This document shows, piece by piece, positions 33,151-45,062 of a stretch of DNA of 64,000 nt (position 1 is the first letter of the stretch; every line of letters starts with the position of its first letter). Under the pieces are notes generated by a model. That model searched no databases, had not been told where the DNA came from, and worked only from the letters and a program-made list of their open reading frames with translations. The DNA is from Bromus sterilis. Its lineage: Eukaryota; Streptophyta; Magnoliopsida; Poales; Poaceae. Position numbers and translations under genes: made by a program. The stretch lies in assembly GCA_950022295.1 (NCBI GenBank), contig OX465595.1, forward strand, positions 73,678,770-73,742,769, given 5' to 3'.

Positions 33151-35379
33151 TGGTGGGGGTGGAGGTGGTAAAGCTTCTCCCTTCGCAATTCTTCTCACAA
33201 AGTCACACTGCCGAGTAGTGTGCGCAGACGGCCTGCCAGGCGTGCTGTGCAACTTACACGGCACGTCCAGCATGTCCTCGAACGTGTACTTGGGTTTCAT
33301 CTGTCTCGGGGGTCTCACATTTGGTCTCATCTTCCGACTGCCTCCTGCAGCTGCTGGATCTTCCTCATTCTGGATAGCGGCCACCTGCCGACTGCCATAC
33401 TGGGTGTCGGGCTGTTCGTCCTTGCGCTTGCCATTGCTCTGCTGGTTGTGGTTGTTGTTGTTGCGGTTGTTCTCCCTCCTTTTCTTCCGGCTCAGGCCTT
33501 GGTTCCCCGTGTCCGACTGCGGAGCCCCTGGTGACTGGATCACTCCTCCAACTCCGAGCTGGATAGGGCGCATCACAGAATCGGACATGGCAAACGCGTT
33601 TGCCACCTTCATGAGCTCGGCGAGCGATGTGAAGTCTTTGCGGAGCAGCTTGTGCTTCAACATTGAATCAGCCAGGCAACCATCAGTAAAGTACTGAATG
33701 GCCTGGATCTCATGGACTCCTTCACATGAATTCTTCAGCTTGATCCACCGAGATAAGTAATCTCGGAGGGGTTCGTCTTTGCCTTGCACACACAGAGCTT
33801 ACTGCCGCGGGAGATTCGGCCTCTCGTATGTGCTCGTGAAGTTGTGGATGAATGCAGTCGTGAAATCCTCCCAGCAGTTCACACTGTCCTTGGGCAAACT
33901 GTTCAACCACGTCCGAGCTGAACCCTGCAACATCAAAGGTGCATAGCGGACTGCTACACGCCGATTGCCTCCTGCAATGCGAACTGCCGTCAGGTAATCG
34001 GACAGCCAGTCTTCGGGCTTCACAGAGCCATTATACTTGGGGGTGTCTCTCGGCAGCGTGAAGCCTTTGGGGAACTTTTCCATCCGAATGCGATGACCAA
34101 AACATGATGGCCCAGCTTCTCCTTCCTCATCCTCCTGAGCCTCCTTCTCCAGGAGCTCAATGCGATGTCTTGCGTCATTATGACTGATATGGCGAGGGCC
34201 GAGTCGGGTGCTGATCGCTGGTCTTGGTGCCGATTGCTGTGGCATGTCATTGCGCCTGCTGTTGACCGCTGGCTCTTCCATTCTTCTTCTTGCTGCTGGG
34301 GGTGGCCAATTGCTTTTAACCTTGCTCTCGTGCCGAGATGGCGCGGGTTGGTGCCTGTTCTGGCGCGATGCATTTGGTTGCTGACTAGCTCCCAGATTCG
34401 GCCTCACAGTTCCTCTTGACGCCTCTGGTTCTGCATTCTGGTTGCCCATTGCTACGATCCTCTGCTCCTTTGCGGCTTCTATCAGCTCACGCATTCGGCG
34501 CGACTGCTCACGCCGCTCATCTCCTTCCAGGTCTTCTAGCTCAAGCGCTATCTGCTCGGCTGCTCTCAAGTTCTTGTCTGGTGTGCTGTAAGTTGGCCTT
34601 TGGATGAATGCCGATTGCGCCGGTTGCTCCAGTTGCACTGGCCTTCTCGGACGCTCCGGTTGCTCGGCCCCCGACAGCTGCTGGTTGACTGCCCTGCCTC
34701 GGCTTCTCAGGTCTTCCAGGACTGCGGGCTCAATCGGCCGACGCGGTCCTGCATGTGCTGCATTGTACTCCCTTGTGATGGCTCCCAGCCTGCACTCTTC
34801 TTCTAACACTTGCTCAACTCTGCGAGCCAGAGCGAGCCGTGCTGTTTCCAGCTCCGTGTGCACCTGCTCCGGATCACCATTCCTGTTCACGGGTGTGTAT
34901 AACACATCCCGCAACGCACCGGTGCCGATTCGCTCTGCGGCATCAGCTGCCTCCTTGGCCTTTCTCGCCGCGCTCGCTGGGTCGCGGTTGGTTGATGAAG
35001 ATGCTCCCGCCATCATGACGGCCGCGTGCACTCGACCTCCCTCTCTACCAGGTGCTGCGCTGCAGCCCCTGGTCGGGAGCGGATCCGTGGCACACGAGAA
35101 GATGCGAATATCTCTAGGATACGCCTCGGGGAAGCTGCCGATGAAGAGGCGATGACTGCCAACCTGCAGCGACACACCAGGCGGCAGGGGCGCTCCAGCC
35201 CTGTACCGCGCCGAGTAGTCCACCACATAGTCAATTGTCCCACGCCTTAGAATCATGCCAGAGGCGTGGCTCCCGCCCGATGCAGAGGAAAATCCCGTCC
35301 GGATCTTTACTCCAGTCGACGCCTCGGTCTGCCCCACGGTGGGCGCCAACTGTCGTCGATATGTAACGCCAGATGCCAT
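33151..35379 (-). pseudogene. gag: E4 gag
   Basis: The gag frame is open from 35379, which is inside the 5' LTR, through the primer site. The first ATG clear of both encodes MILRRG (35256). The N-terminal half is charged and Pro/Gln-rich with a likely coiled coil. The capsid-like gag domain contains YAPLMLQGSARTWLNSLP and, after a TAA at 33799-33801, GKDEPLRDYLSRW and AIQYFTDGC. A Pro-rich stretch and a single Cys/His cluster (CKLHSTPGRPSAHTTRQC) follow. The stop falls in the middle of the gag domain, so no full-length particle protein could be made. Which ATG was used is uncertain. Confidence 0.82.
35331..35348 (-). other. E4 primer binding site
   Basis: Read on the minus strand two bases after the 5' LTR: TGGCGCCCACCGTGGGGC. 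The TGG start fits the CCA end of a tRNA. I do not assign the tRNA. Confidence 0.82.
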
Positions 35380-36338
35380 GGGATGGCTAAAGTGAGGGGA
35401 AGACGCGAGGGAGAGAATGCCGATGGTACCGAAATCGGGTTGGGCACAAACACGGTGGAGGACACCACGATGTACCCAGGTTCGGGGCTCTCCGGAGAGA
35501 TAACACCCCTACTCCTGCTTGTCTCTTATATATCCATGCTCCCGCTACAATAACTGCTTCTCTATCTTCTCAGGGGAAGGTGAGCGCCGCCGCCGTGGGC
35601 AAGGCTCTCTCCTGCGTCCCTGAGGAGTAACTACAAGCAGTGAACGAACTAAGGGGAAAGTGAGTAATGGTGGTCTAGGATGAGTCGCCCCTCACGCAGG
35701 AGGGGTACCCTGGCTCTTATAGTGTGAGCCCAGGGTACTTCGGTAACTTCATTGCCGAATGGGCCCAGTTGTCATCCTCTAATCGGCCTGGGCCCACCGA
35801 CTCCTCCTCTCCGGCTGATCCGGAACCTACGAGCGGCGGCCCATGCTGTAGACTCGTAGAGTGCAGGGATGAACAGTGGAGCTAGGGGTGCGGTCTTGTC
35901 GGCCTGTCCGCGGAATCGGCGGAGAGGTCGACACCGTATCTCCCCCAGATCTTTGGCATGACCTGGCCTTCCTGCCACCCGGATACCTCGGGATATCGCA
36001 TTTATGACCTCGTAATCATACCCCCGACTGGGTATTAGGTGGTTCCGATTGCGCCTGGACCGACTGGTGGTGCCTGGCAAAGTCGATTGCTCTGGGCAAT
36101 CGGCCTTCCAGGTATCCACCTCGGCCCAGCTGCGGACCAATCGGATGATCGTCTTGGTGAAGGGAGGGTGGTCCGATTGCGCCTGGGCCGACTGCTGGCA
36201 TTTGATACGGCTGATTGCCTCGGAGCAATCGGTCGTACATCTGCCCAGATCGGCCCAGCTGCGGTCCAATCGGTCCATCCTTGTCTTGAAAGATTGCTTC
36301 CGCTTGGGTTAGCCTACCCGGGTACCGGTCCCCCGACA
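35351..36338 (-). repeat. E4 5' LTR
   Basis: The same 988-bp unit as 21570-22558. The right target duplication GGTAA follows at 36339-36343. A TATA-like CACTATAAGAG (35714-35724, minus strand) is the likely promoter, with U5 to its left. Confidence 0.94.
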
Positions 36339-36407
36339 GGTAACCAGCGAGGGGCGAGAAGCCATTGCCGGGGACGCCAGCAAAGCTATACCCGTCAACT
36401 CTCGTAC
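36339..36407 (+). other. E0 LTR end and primer-site-like remnant
   Basis: GGTAA (36339-36343) is the E4 duplication. CCAGCGAGGGGCGAGAAG then matches the end region of the E0-family LTR (46670-46687). Next, ATTGCCGGGGACGCC resembles the Athila-type primer site (GTTGCCGGGGACTCC at 46721) with about 45 bases missing between. The final 40 bases before E7 are unassigned. Confidence 0.5.
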
Positions 36408-38658
36408 CATCAGGGGTCACCCAATGTGTGGTTGTACTCTTTGTATCGGATTACCATACAAGAACTCGGGCTTAAGGCGGTGTTCAACGAGACAACCCAC
36501 TGTGTACTCCTACACAGCCTCTCATCGTTCACCTTGTATTAGGGTAGATTCACCAACACAGTTTATCCTTCGTCAACACCATGTTCACTATCATCCCGAC
36601 TCACATCAAAAGTATCCTCATTGTAAACTCTAAGCATGCAATAAGCAGTAACAGTTGCAGGGGCCACATGATATCAATCAACTCCTATGTCATCTAGGAT
36701 TGTGGTTTTCTTACTACTGTCACAAGATGATAGGTCATGCATCGGATATGGGTTCAACTATGCGGTAGAACCGATAACAAGGTGATCATCCTGATCAATG
36801 CATAAGCGAGACTAAGAGGGAAGTGGGATTTTATCGACATGATCAATGGGGGTTTGCTTGCCTTGCTGACGAGCTTCGCTTACGGTATCTTCAACGAAGG
36901 GGGTGGCCTCCGATTCCACCTCCACCTCTATTCGATAGCAAACAATGCAAACAAACTATCAAAAGAATGTACAATGCACATACACATGATCAAGTGGTAT
37001 AATATGATGTACATGTTGCTGATGTGTGGACAATTCCATTTAAATGAAGTGGATTGCATTTGAGTTGCAAATTGAAACTCCACATTTGAATTTAAAAGGG
37101 TTCATATGCCATTTGCTACTGTTTCCCCATTTTAAAATGATAAAACATGAAAAAAAAATTCATATTCATAATCCTTGCATTTTTCTGATAATTTTTCATA
37201 TATTAGATGTTTAATTTGGAGTTAATATGAATTTTCTATGATTTTTCAAAGTTTATATCTTTTTCTAGATTTTTTTGAATTCTTTTAATCTAGAAAAATG
37301 ATTATTGCGTCATGCTGGCATCGGCATGACGTGGGGGGGGGGGTCTGACCCGTGGGCCAACCCTATCAGTGGCTCATGGTGCTAACCCCGTTTTAATTAA
37401 AACCCTGGATTAAATTAGGGCTCGGGGCCCACCTGTCGTTGGCTGGGTGGGCTGATTAGCACGCGGGTTAGGGACTAACCGGCCGGCGGCTTGACGCCGG
37501 TGGCTCGGCCACACGGATTAGGCGTTCCGGCCACGGGAGGACTCAAGGGAAGTATCAGGACGCGCCTCGCGCTTGTGCGCATTTAGGGGTGCAGGAGGGG
37601 GACCTCGAGGAGGCGCCAAGCCACGGCGGCGTCCAAGCCTGCGGCGGTCGGAGCTCTGCTCGACGGGAAACGACGACGAGGGGTAGAGGAGGAGCACAGG
37701 ATGGGGGGAAAAGAAAGAGGGTCTCACCCAGAGCGATGGCGAGCACGGGGAGGCCGGGGAGGGCTCGAAGGCGTGAAATTTCTTGCCGGACTCCACGACG
37801 GCCGTCGGCGGGATGGTGATGCGGGCGACGTCTCCGGTGAGGCCCGGTTCGAATTGAAGGCTCGGATCGATGAAGGCGCCAGCTGCGGATCCTCTAGACA
37901 ACTTGAAGCGGCGCGGGGAGCACGGTGGCCACGGCGGCGCGTGTCGGCGCTCTCCGGCGAACTCTCGGGAGAGAGGGAGAGAGGTGGATAGGCACTGGGA
38001 GGAGGGGGGATGGATAGGGCGGCCTTCCAAGCGTCTCCAGGCACCAGGGGATAGAGAGAGGGAGGCATGTAGCTGCCTGGCACGCCCACGGGGGTCGCCG
38101 GTGTGCTTCCTGGCTGCCTGGCCTGGGGAGGAAGATGCATGTGCCCTCCCCAGGTGGGCTGGGCTGGGCCAGGAGGTGGAGAAGAGGTAGGTGGGCTTCT
38201 TCCCTCTCTCTGATTTACTGTTTTTCTTATTTTTCTTTTCTGTAAATTTGTTTTAGCTTGCTATTAAAATAGCTAACCATTTTATAAAATGCCTCAAATT
38301 TTTATATGGATTTACAAAGCATATAGTTAGCCACTCATAAAGTTTGGGCATTTTCAAAATTCAAATAATTTGAACTTCAATTTAAATAGGGGTATTTGAT
38401 TAATTCCAAGGTCCTATTTGAATTTTTAAAAATTCCATGAGCATGGAAATGCAACCACATCACTTTATATGTGATCACACTCATTTATAAGAATTTTCAA
38501 AAATATCAGAGGAATTTTTGGAGCAACTTTTAAAATGGACATTTGAATTAATTCATCTGGGGGGTGTTCTCTCTCCCATTTCAATTTCAATTTGAAATTT
38601 TTGTCATGATGCAATGTGAGACTTGATCCTAGCACATACCTAAAAGAGGGTTGTGACA
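36408..38658 (-). repeat. E7 3' LTR, truncated
   Basis: Reverse complement of an LTR like E2 and E3; the LTR start (TGTCACAACC on the minus strand) is at 38658. The left border falls inside the LTR near AGGGGTCACCC, opposite about 12290 of E2. It has a GC-rich block at about 37430-38170 and a G-run near 37333. Confidence 0.87.
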
Positions 38659-40224
38659 ACTCGCCCCCACTCAAAAGAATGTCGTCCCGAGATTTAGAAG
38701 TCTGCGGGAGGAAGGAGGGGTACTCGGCACTGAGACGGCGTTCTCTTTCCCATGTAGCTTCCTTCTCGGAGTGGTGTGACCATTGCACTTTCAGAAACTT
38801 GATCTTCTGACGACGAGTGACACGCTCTGCGGAATCAACAATACGAACGGGGTACTCTCGATAAGAAAGGTCATATTGGAGATCAAGCGTTTCATGGTCG
38901 ACTTCGCGGATGGGGTCCTTGAAGCAACGCCTAAGTTGTGACACATGGAATACATCATGTACTCGGGAAAGGTGCGGGGGTAGTTCAAGTTGGTAGGCAA
39001 CTTCTCCACGTTTAGCGAGAATGCGGAAGGGTCCGATGTAACGTGGGGCCAACTTGCCTTTGATACCGAAGCGTTGGGTTCCCTTCAGAGGAGTAACCCG
39101 AAGGAAAGCCTTCTCATCCAGATTGTAGCTTTCTTGCCTATGATGACGATCATAGTAGATTTTCTGACGAGACTGAGCGACCTTCAATCAATCACGAACA
39201 ATGCGAACTTGTTCTTCTTCTTCATTGATCATATCCGGTCCAAAGAATTCTCTTTCACCGGTTTCTGACCAGCTTAGGGGTGCTCGACATCGTCGTCCAT
39301 AGAGGAATTCAAATGGAGCCATGTTCAGACTAGATTGGAAACTATTGTTATAAGCAAATTCGGCAAATGGAAGAGATTTCTCCTAATTCTTTCCGAAAGA
39401 GATAACACAAGCTATTAGCATGTCTAAGAGAATTTGGTTAACCCTTTCAACTTGACCGCTAGACTGAGGATGTAAATATGTACTAAAGGAGAGATGAGTT
39501 CCCATAGCATTTTGAAAACTTTCCCAGAATCTAGAGGTGAAAAGGCTACCACGATCAGAATTGATTTCCAAAGGAACACCATGAAGAGACACGATTCTAG
39601 AGACATACAAGTCTGCTAACTGGCTAGAAGTTATAGACTCGCGAACTGGAAGGAACTGAGAAACTTTAGAAAGTCGATCAATGACAAAGAAGATGGCATC
39701 ATTGTCTTTCTGGGTTTTTGGAAAGCCGGTGATGAAGTCCATACCGACTTTTTCCCATTTCCACTCGGGAATAAGCAAAGGTTGAAGAGTACCAGCAGGT
39801 ATTTGATGTTCCGACTTAATGCGACGACAAACATCACATTCAGCAACATAACGAGCAAGGTCTCGCTTCATCCTAGTCCACCAAAATCTCTGGCGTAGAT
39901 CTCGGTACATTTTTGTGCTACCGGGATGAATCGAGAGGGGAGTGTCATGGGCTTCTTTGAGAATTAGTTGCCTTAGATCCCTATTCTTAGGTACTACCAA
40001 ACGATTTTCAAATAATACCGTTCCTTTGCTATCTGTGGAAAAGCATTTAGAAAATCCGCTAGCAATGTTCTCCTTGATCCGGCGAACACCTCGTGCACGC
40101 CTTTGGGCAACTATGATTTGATCCTCAAGGGTTGGTTTCACCACCAAGTTGAAAAGAGATCCACGAGGAACAATCTTGAGGTTGAGCTTTCAAAATTCCT
40201 CATGAAGAAGTGGTTGATACTGTT
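38465..40224 (-). pseudogene. pol: E7 partial pol: integrase and chromodomain
   Basis: Closely parallels E2 pol (zinc region CDVCRRIK, core VGMDFITGFP, NSDRGS, SSGQVERVNQ, chromodomain ILDSAERVTRR shifted to IVDSAERVTRR). All in one frame but with stops: a TGA near 40185 where E2 has CGA (Arg), a TAG at 39383-39385 where E2 has TGG (Trp), and a TGA at about 39188-39190 where E2 has CAA (Gln). As in E2, the frame continues past the purine tract and reaches a stop at 38465, 64 codons into the LTR. The right side is cut at 40224 by E8. Confidence 0.87.
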
Positions 40225-43200
40225 TGTAACATCCCAATTTTTGTAAATTTGGATGTTAAAAGAATCATTTTTGCATATCATTGTTTCCATGCATATTGGA
40301 TTTTTTTGATTTTCTTTCCAATCTATTTTAACACAATAAAAATCAAGAGAGAAGATAAAATGACTTCTTCAACGTAAAAAGGGTTAAGAAAATATTGGAG
40401 CTTTTTATTTGGAGTTAATAAAGCATTTTGGGAATTTAATTAATCCTAAAATTTCTTTTGGAATTTATTAATTTGTCCAAAATGACTTTATAAATATTTT
40501 GCACATCTTTTAAAATTTCTTTTGAGCTGGAAATATTTACCCTAGGCTCTATAAATATTTTGAGATTTATTGGAGTTATTGAATTTATTTTGTAAAGATT
40601 TATATTTATTATTTTATTTGGCCAGGAAAATTTAACATTATTTTTCCTTATATTACTCTAATATTTTAGAAAATTACTAAGTAATTTTTTAACTGTATTT
40701 TATTTTATGTAAATCTATAGAAGTTTGTGTTAAAAAAAAACTCGGCCGCCAGGCCAGCCCAGCAGGCCGGCCCAGCCGCCCAGGCCCAGCCCGTCTCCCT
40801 CCTCCCGCACGTCACGTGCAGAAGCTGCACGCACAGCAGCACACGCGGACGCCGCCGCGACTGCCGCGCCACGGCCGCCTCTTTCCTCCTCTTTCCTTCC
40901 CCAAGCAACCGCGCGCATCCCGCACCTTCTCTCTCCTCCTCCCCGACAACTTAATGTCCCTTTAAGCCGCCATCATGACCTCGCCGGAGATCTCGCACTC
41001 GCTGGATTTTGCCTCCGGGAGCACGCACCTGGACACCCCTCTCCCCTATTTAAACCACCCCTACGTGCCCCTTGTTCACCTCGTCCAAAGCCCCCGAAAA
41101 TCTAGCCAAATCCCGCACCATAGCCCGCGTATTTGCTCGCCGAAGTTCGCCGGTCGAGCTCCGCCTCGGCGTCGATCACGTCGCCGGTAAGCCATATCGA
41201 GACCCCAAACTCTAGAAATTGGTTGCCCTTGTCGTTGTGCATCTCTTAGACAACGTTTTGCTCTTTTTCGTGCTCTGTAGAACTCTCCCCGGAGTCGCGC
41301 GCCCGCCGGAGTTCGCCGGAACACCGCCTCGCCCCAGCCATCCCCGACGTCACCGAGACCGCCGCCACCACCCCGTGCCTCCCCACGCCCAGCCGCTCCT
41401 CCTCGACCACTCCCTCGTCGCCAATCCCCGCCGAAGCCGCCGCCCCACGAAGAGCCGCCGCCGGCCAACTCCTCTGTACCTGCGTGATGTTCTTCTCTGT
41501 GTAGAAGATGAATTAGAAAAAAAAGTTTTGTAAAAAAAACGAAACATTTTTTTATTTAGAGAACGTTCATTAGATTAGAATTTTAGGGCCCCTTGTTCAC
41601 ACGATAGCCAGGGACTTAGATCTAATTATCTATTTTCTGTTTTTGCCGATTACCCCCTATTCTTAGTATCTTTTTACTCGTTTGTTAGTTTTAAACGAAA
41701 CCAAATCCCACGTTTAAGTTTTTCATCCCTTTATCCCGTGCAAACCTATTTTCAATATTTTGAAATTTTAAAATATTAGTTTGGACATATTTAAATTCAA
41801 ATTCGTTTGGCCGTAATTTTATGACCGTAGCTTGGTTTTGACCAATTCTTTTTGCAAATCAAAACCCTAAATTATCCCTATCACTTAGAATATTCATCAA
41901 CAAGTTTTACACAAATTTTGTTCCGTTTTACAAAACCTTTTTCATTCTTTCTTTTCAAAGTTTGTCGAAACATTGTTTTCGTTTTCTTTTGAATTATGTT
42001 TTGATTGGATGCACTTGTTTGTTTGTTTGCGATAGATTGTCCAGAGTGCGAAGCAGAGTACTTCCAGTCCTTCGAGTTTGATCACCAGCAGCCAGGCAAG
42101 TCTACCTTTGATCATTTTCCATTTTACCTATGTTTTATTGCATGTAGTACCCTTTTCTTAGAATGCATAAGAAGAAGTTTACTTTCACGCAAACCCAGTA
42201 ATTCATTTGTGGTAGGTTTAACTTGTCACCATCGTGTAGGTAATTGTAGTGCTTTGCTATTGTGGACGTGTATTGGGGAGTGAATTCACGATGAGATGAG
42301 TGACTTTGTAGTAAATCAGGACCAAGTTAAACTCAATGAACTACCTGGGTGGATTGGTTGGGGGCACCCCTGAGGAACCAGTGGAGATGCCTAAGTGACC
42401 TGGAGATGGCCAGTAATCACTGCGGAAAGCCACCCAGGCTGAAAGAGATTAATCATATTGTCATTGCTAGAAGCTTACGTGTGTAGCCACAAGCTATTAT
42501 GGGCTCTGACTTGGTTGATTAGTAGTAGTGACTCTTGCTAGGTGGTGCTACGAACGTAGTGTTGGTAGGTGGGATGGGCACCGCCAAAATAAGGGAAACT
42601 CTTCTAAAAGACCATTTCTCGACCTTCCTGTTTCCATACAACGTGTAGTGTGGCAAATACCAATGGAGGTGGCCGAGTCTTGTGGGGAAAAGTGCACAAA
42701 TCTCTGAAGAGCTTATAAATCTAATCGATTAGCCGAGTCCCCGATATTGGAAAATTTGAGTGTCTAGCTATGGTAATTTTGAGAAATCACATCATCTTTA
42801 ATTAATCATTTTGGGTATAATTACCATGGGTTGTCCTGTGCTTGTTGTTGCTGAAATTATTTTTAGGAACACTTATTCTATAGGGAAAAAGTGGCTTTAT
42901 GCAAATTGAAATATAGAAGCTCCACCAGCCAAATGCATGTATTGTAGGACTTTATTTCTTCTCCTGGGTATGACTTGCCGTACATTCAAAGTACTGAACC
43001 TATTTGGGATGTACGATTGTTGGAGATTACTCCGACGGTGATTAAGGTGCGAATAGGTTATTTTCCTATACTCAACGTTTTGTCGTGGAGTCAGATGGAC
43101 CACTACTACTACTATCGCTTCCGCAGTTTTTGATGGCCTTAAGCCATGCTATTTTAATAAATTTTCTATTTTGAACTCTCCGATGTAAAAAAGGACATGT

Positions 43201-43304
43201 GATTTATTTTGTTATTCATCGAGTACAGTGTGTGCCAGCAAGTTGATCCAAGGACTGGCACAGATCACAGAGACTTTGGTCCTATTCGGGATCGGGTCGT
43301 TACA
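40225..43304 (+). repeat. E8 5' LTR (3,080 bp)
   Basis: Starts TGTAACATCC and ends GTCGTTACA. AT-rich U3 to 40730, then a GC-rich block (40740-41470). A TATA-like CTATTTAAAC lies at 41046-41055 within this block. Confidence 0.87.
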
Positions 43305-43307
43305 AGA

Positions 43308-43319
43308 TGGTATCAGAGC
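43308..43319 (+). other. E8 primer binding site (tRNA-iMet type)
   Basis: TGGTATCAGAGC, three bases after the LTR end, identical to that of E1. Confidence 0.92.
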
Positions 43320-43453
43320 ACATGTTGACTGTAGGACGTGACCTTAGAAATGGAAAAGCCATAGGAATTTTTTTTATTTTTCAAACCTTCTACTTTTCGT
43401 TGTTCTCGTATCCTTGTCTATTCAAATCTAACTTCTCTCTTTTAAAAATATAG

Positions 43454-44013
43454 ATGTCGACTGCCATGACCCGGTTCACCCAGCCCGATGAGACCATGCC
43501 TTTTGGGCGACGCCTGATGAAGATCACCAAGTACCTGAACATCGGCCTGCCCAGTTTTACTGGAACCCTCAAGACCTCGATGCCAGAAGATAGATGCTGG
43601 AGGATCAACGTCCACATTCCAGGACGCACCTTCGGGAAGAACATCAAGCCTATTGACTTCTTCTTGGAGGCACCAACTTGGAGTTTGGGCCAGAGCATCG
43701 CAGCACACACCTCCCTCGGACGTATCCACGAGGAATACAAAGAGGATCTCAAGGGAACCACCTTCATGGCTTGCGAACATCGGCATCAGCATGGAGAGAT
43801 TGTGCGCACGTTGAGGACGACACTATATCATCCTATATCCAAGACCTGGAGGAGTACATCCGCAACTTGGAGAAGGTGATGCATCGTGGCATGAAGACCT
43901 CCAGGAAGCTGGTCATCCGCCAAGAGGTGCTGGAGGAGGAACTCAAGGAAACTCGTGAAGGGTACGAGGATATAATCAACACGCTACTAAAGAAGGATGA
44001 AGAGGTGAAGGTC
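43454..44013 (+). pseudogene. E8 internal ORF, unassigned
   Basis: ATG at 43454 opens a frame with PFGRRLMKITKYLNIGLPSF, PEDRCWRINVHIPG and SLGRIHEEYKEDLKG. It loses frame near 43800 and continues in another with DDTISSYIQDLEEYIRNLEK and a long charged helix ending at the E6 junction. The C-terminal part looks like a coiled coil. It stands where gag is expected but has no gag or Cys/His motif that I can see. I recall similar unclassified proteins in grass retrotransposons but cannot name a family. One indel and the E6 insertion make it nonfunctional. Confidence 0.6.
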
Positions 44014-45062
44014 TGATACGTCCCAAACGTATCTATAATTTCTGCTTGCTCCATGCATGTTTTGTGTGACTTTGACATGTTTTTCTTGAACTTTCATACA
44101 CTTTTGAGCATATTTGGACTAATCTATTAACCCAGTGCACCCAGCTGCCAGTTGTTGTTTTCTGCTGTTTTTGTATTTCAGGTTTTCCGGCCATTAAAAG
44201 TGCTCCAAAAAATCCGGAAAAAGCAGATAAAAAATCAGCGACACAAAAAAGGAGCGGAGAGGGGGCCACCACCAGGAGGCCAGGAGGGTCCCTGGCGCGG
44301 CCCCACCCTAGGCCGCGCCAGGAGGCCTCCTGGCTGCCTGGTGGGTCCCCTCGACACCCCCTTCGCCTATATTTAACCCTTGGGGTGGAAAACCCTAAGA
44401 CGGACTCCTCTTTCTCGATCTCGCCTCTGTACCGCCCCCGCTGCCGTTTGAAGATCGGGGCTGCCTGGAGAAGCTGCTCCAGCACCCTGCCGGGAGAAGC
44501 TACCCCCTCCGGGAGACCATCCATAGCCATGGACGCCTCCCGTATGTACCGTGAGTAGTTTCCCTTGGACCATGGGTCCGTGACCTGTAGCTATGTGTTC
44601 TATCTCTCCCTTCTTTGTGCTTCCACTTTCAAGACCTCGTGAGCTGCCTCACATGATCGAGGCACCTTTGTAATTTTATGCTGTTGCTATGCTGAGTTTG
44701 TTGGGATCTGATGGATTATGAGACTATGTTCAGATTGTGATGAGTAATATATTTGGTTCTTCTCTTTTATATTTTGTTCTTGAGTAAATTCTTGCATGTT
44801 CTCCATTGCCGTATTATACTTTGGCCAAGTGATTTATTGCAACTCCAAGAGGGAGCATTATGCTTGATTGTGGGTTCAACCCCTTGATGTCTAGCTTGAG
44901 TGACAGAAACATGAGACTAGGGGATGTGATGTTTCCACCAGGGATAAAACAACGGTGCTTGTATCCGCGGATGCAAGGATTGCTTACTTTACGCAAAGTT
45001 CTTTCAATGCAGTTGTCTGTTGCTTTGAGTTTACAATTTGGGTGGGATTCGCAACTTAGTAC
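44014..45062 (+). repeat. E6 5' LTR, first part
   Basis: TGATACGTCC start; interrupted at 45063 by E5. AGTAC (45058-45062) is the left E5 duplication. TATA-like CTATATTTAA at 44367-44376. Confidence 0.88.

Larger units (their letters stand above)
21570..36338 (-). mobile_element. E4: complete Tat-clade Gypsy retrotransposon with antisense gene
   Basis: 14,769 bp on the minus strand. Two LTRs of 989 and 988 bp differ at about 20 sites by eye (near 2%). With the commonly used 1.3e-8 substitutions per site per year this gives insertion under one million years ago, an estimate only. Exact GGTAA duplications flank it. Order in element sense: 5' LTR (right), primer site, gag, protease, RT, RNase H, integrase, spacer, antisense plus-strand gene, purine tract, 3' LTR (left). 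An antisense ORF between pol and the 3' LTR is known for Tat elements such as RIRE2 and Grande. Gag-pol is dead from six stop codons. Confidence 0.94.
36408..40224 (-). mobile_element. E7: truncated Tekay-type Gypsy element, reverse orientation
   Basis: In element sense it has integrase and chromodomain (40224-38673), a purine tract (38659-38672) and the first 2.25 kb of the 3' LTR (38658-36408). It lacks the LTR end on the left. On the right it is cut by E8 insertion inside pol. If that is a simple insertion, the rest of pol lies beyond the window. It is related to E2 along its whole length. Confidence 0.88.
40225..44013 (+). mobile_element. E8: Gypsy-like LTR element, 5' part (continues beyond later insertions)
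   Basis: A complete 5' LTR, a tRNA-Met primer site and 0.7 kb of interior up to the point where E6 is inserted (44014). The LTR start TGTAACATCC and post-LTR sequence resemble E1, so the two families are related. The insertion site in E7 is preceded by CTGTT (40220-40224), whose partner would be right of the window. Confidence 0.85.
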
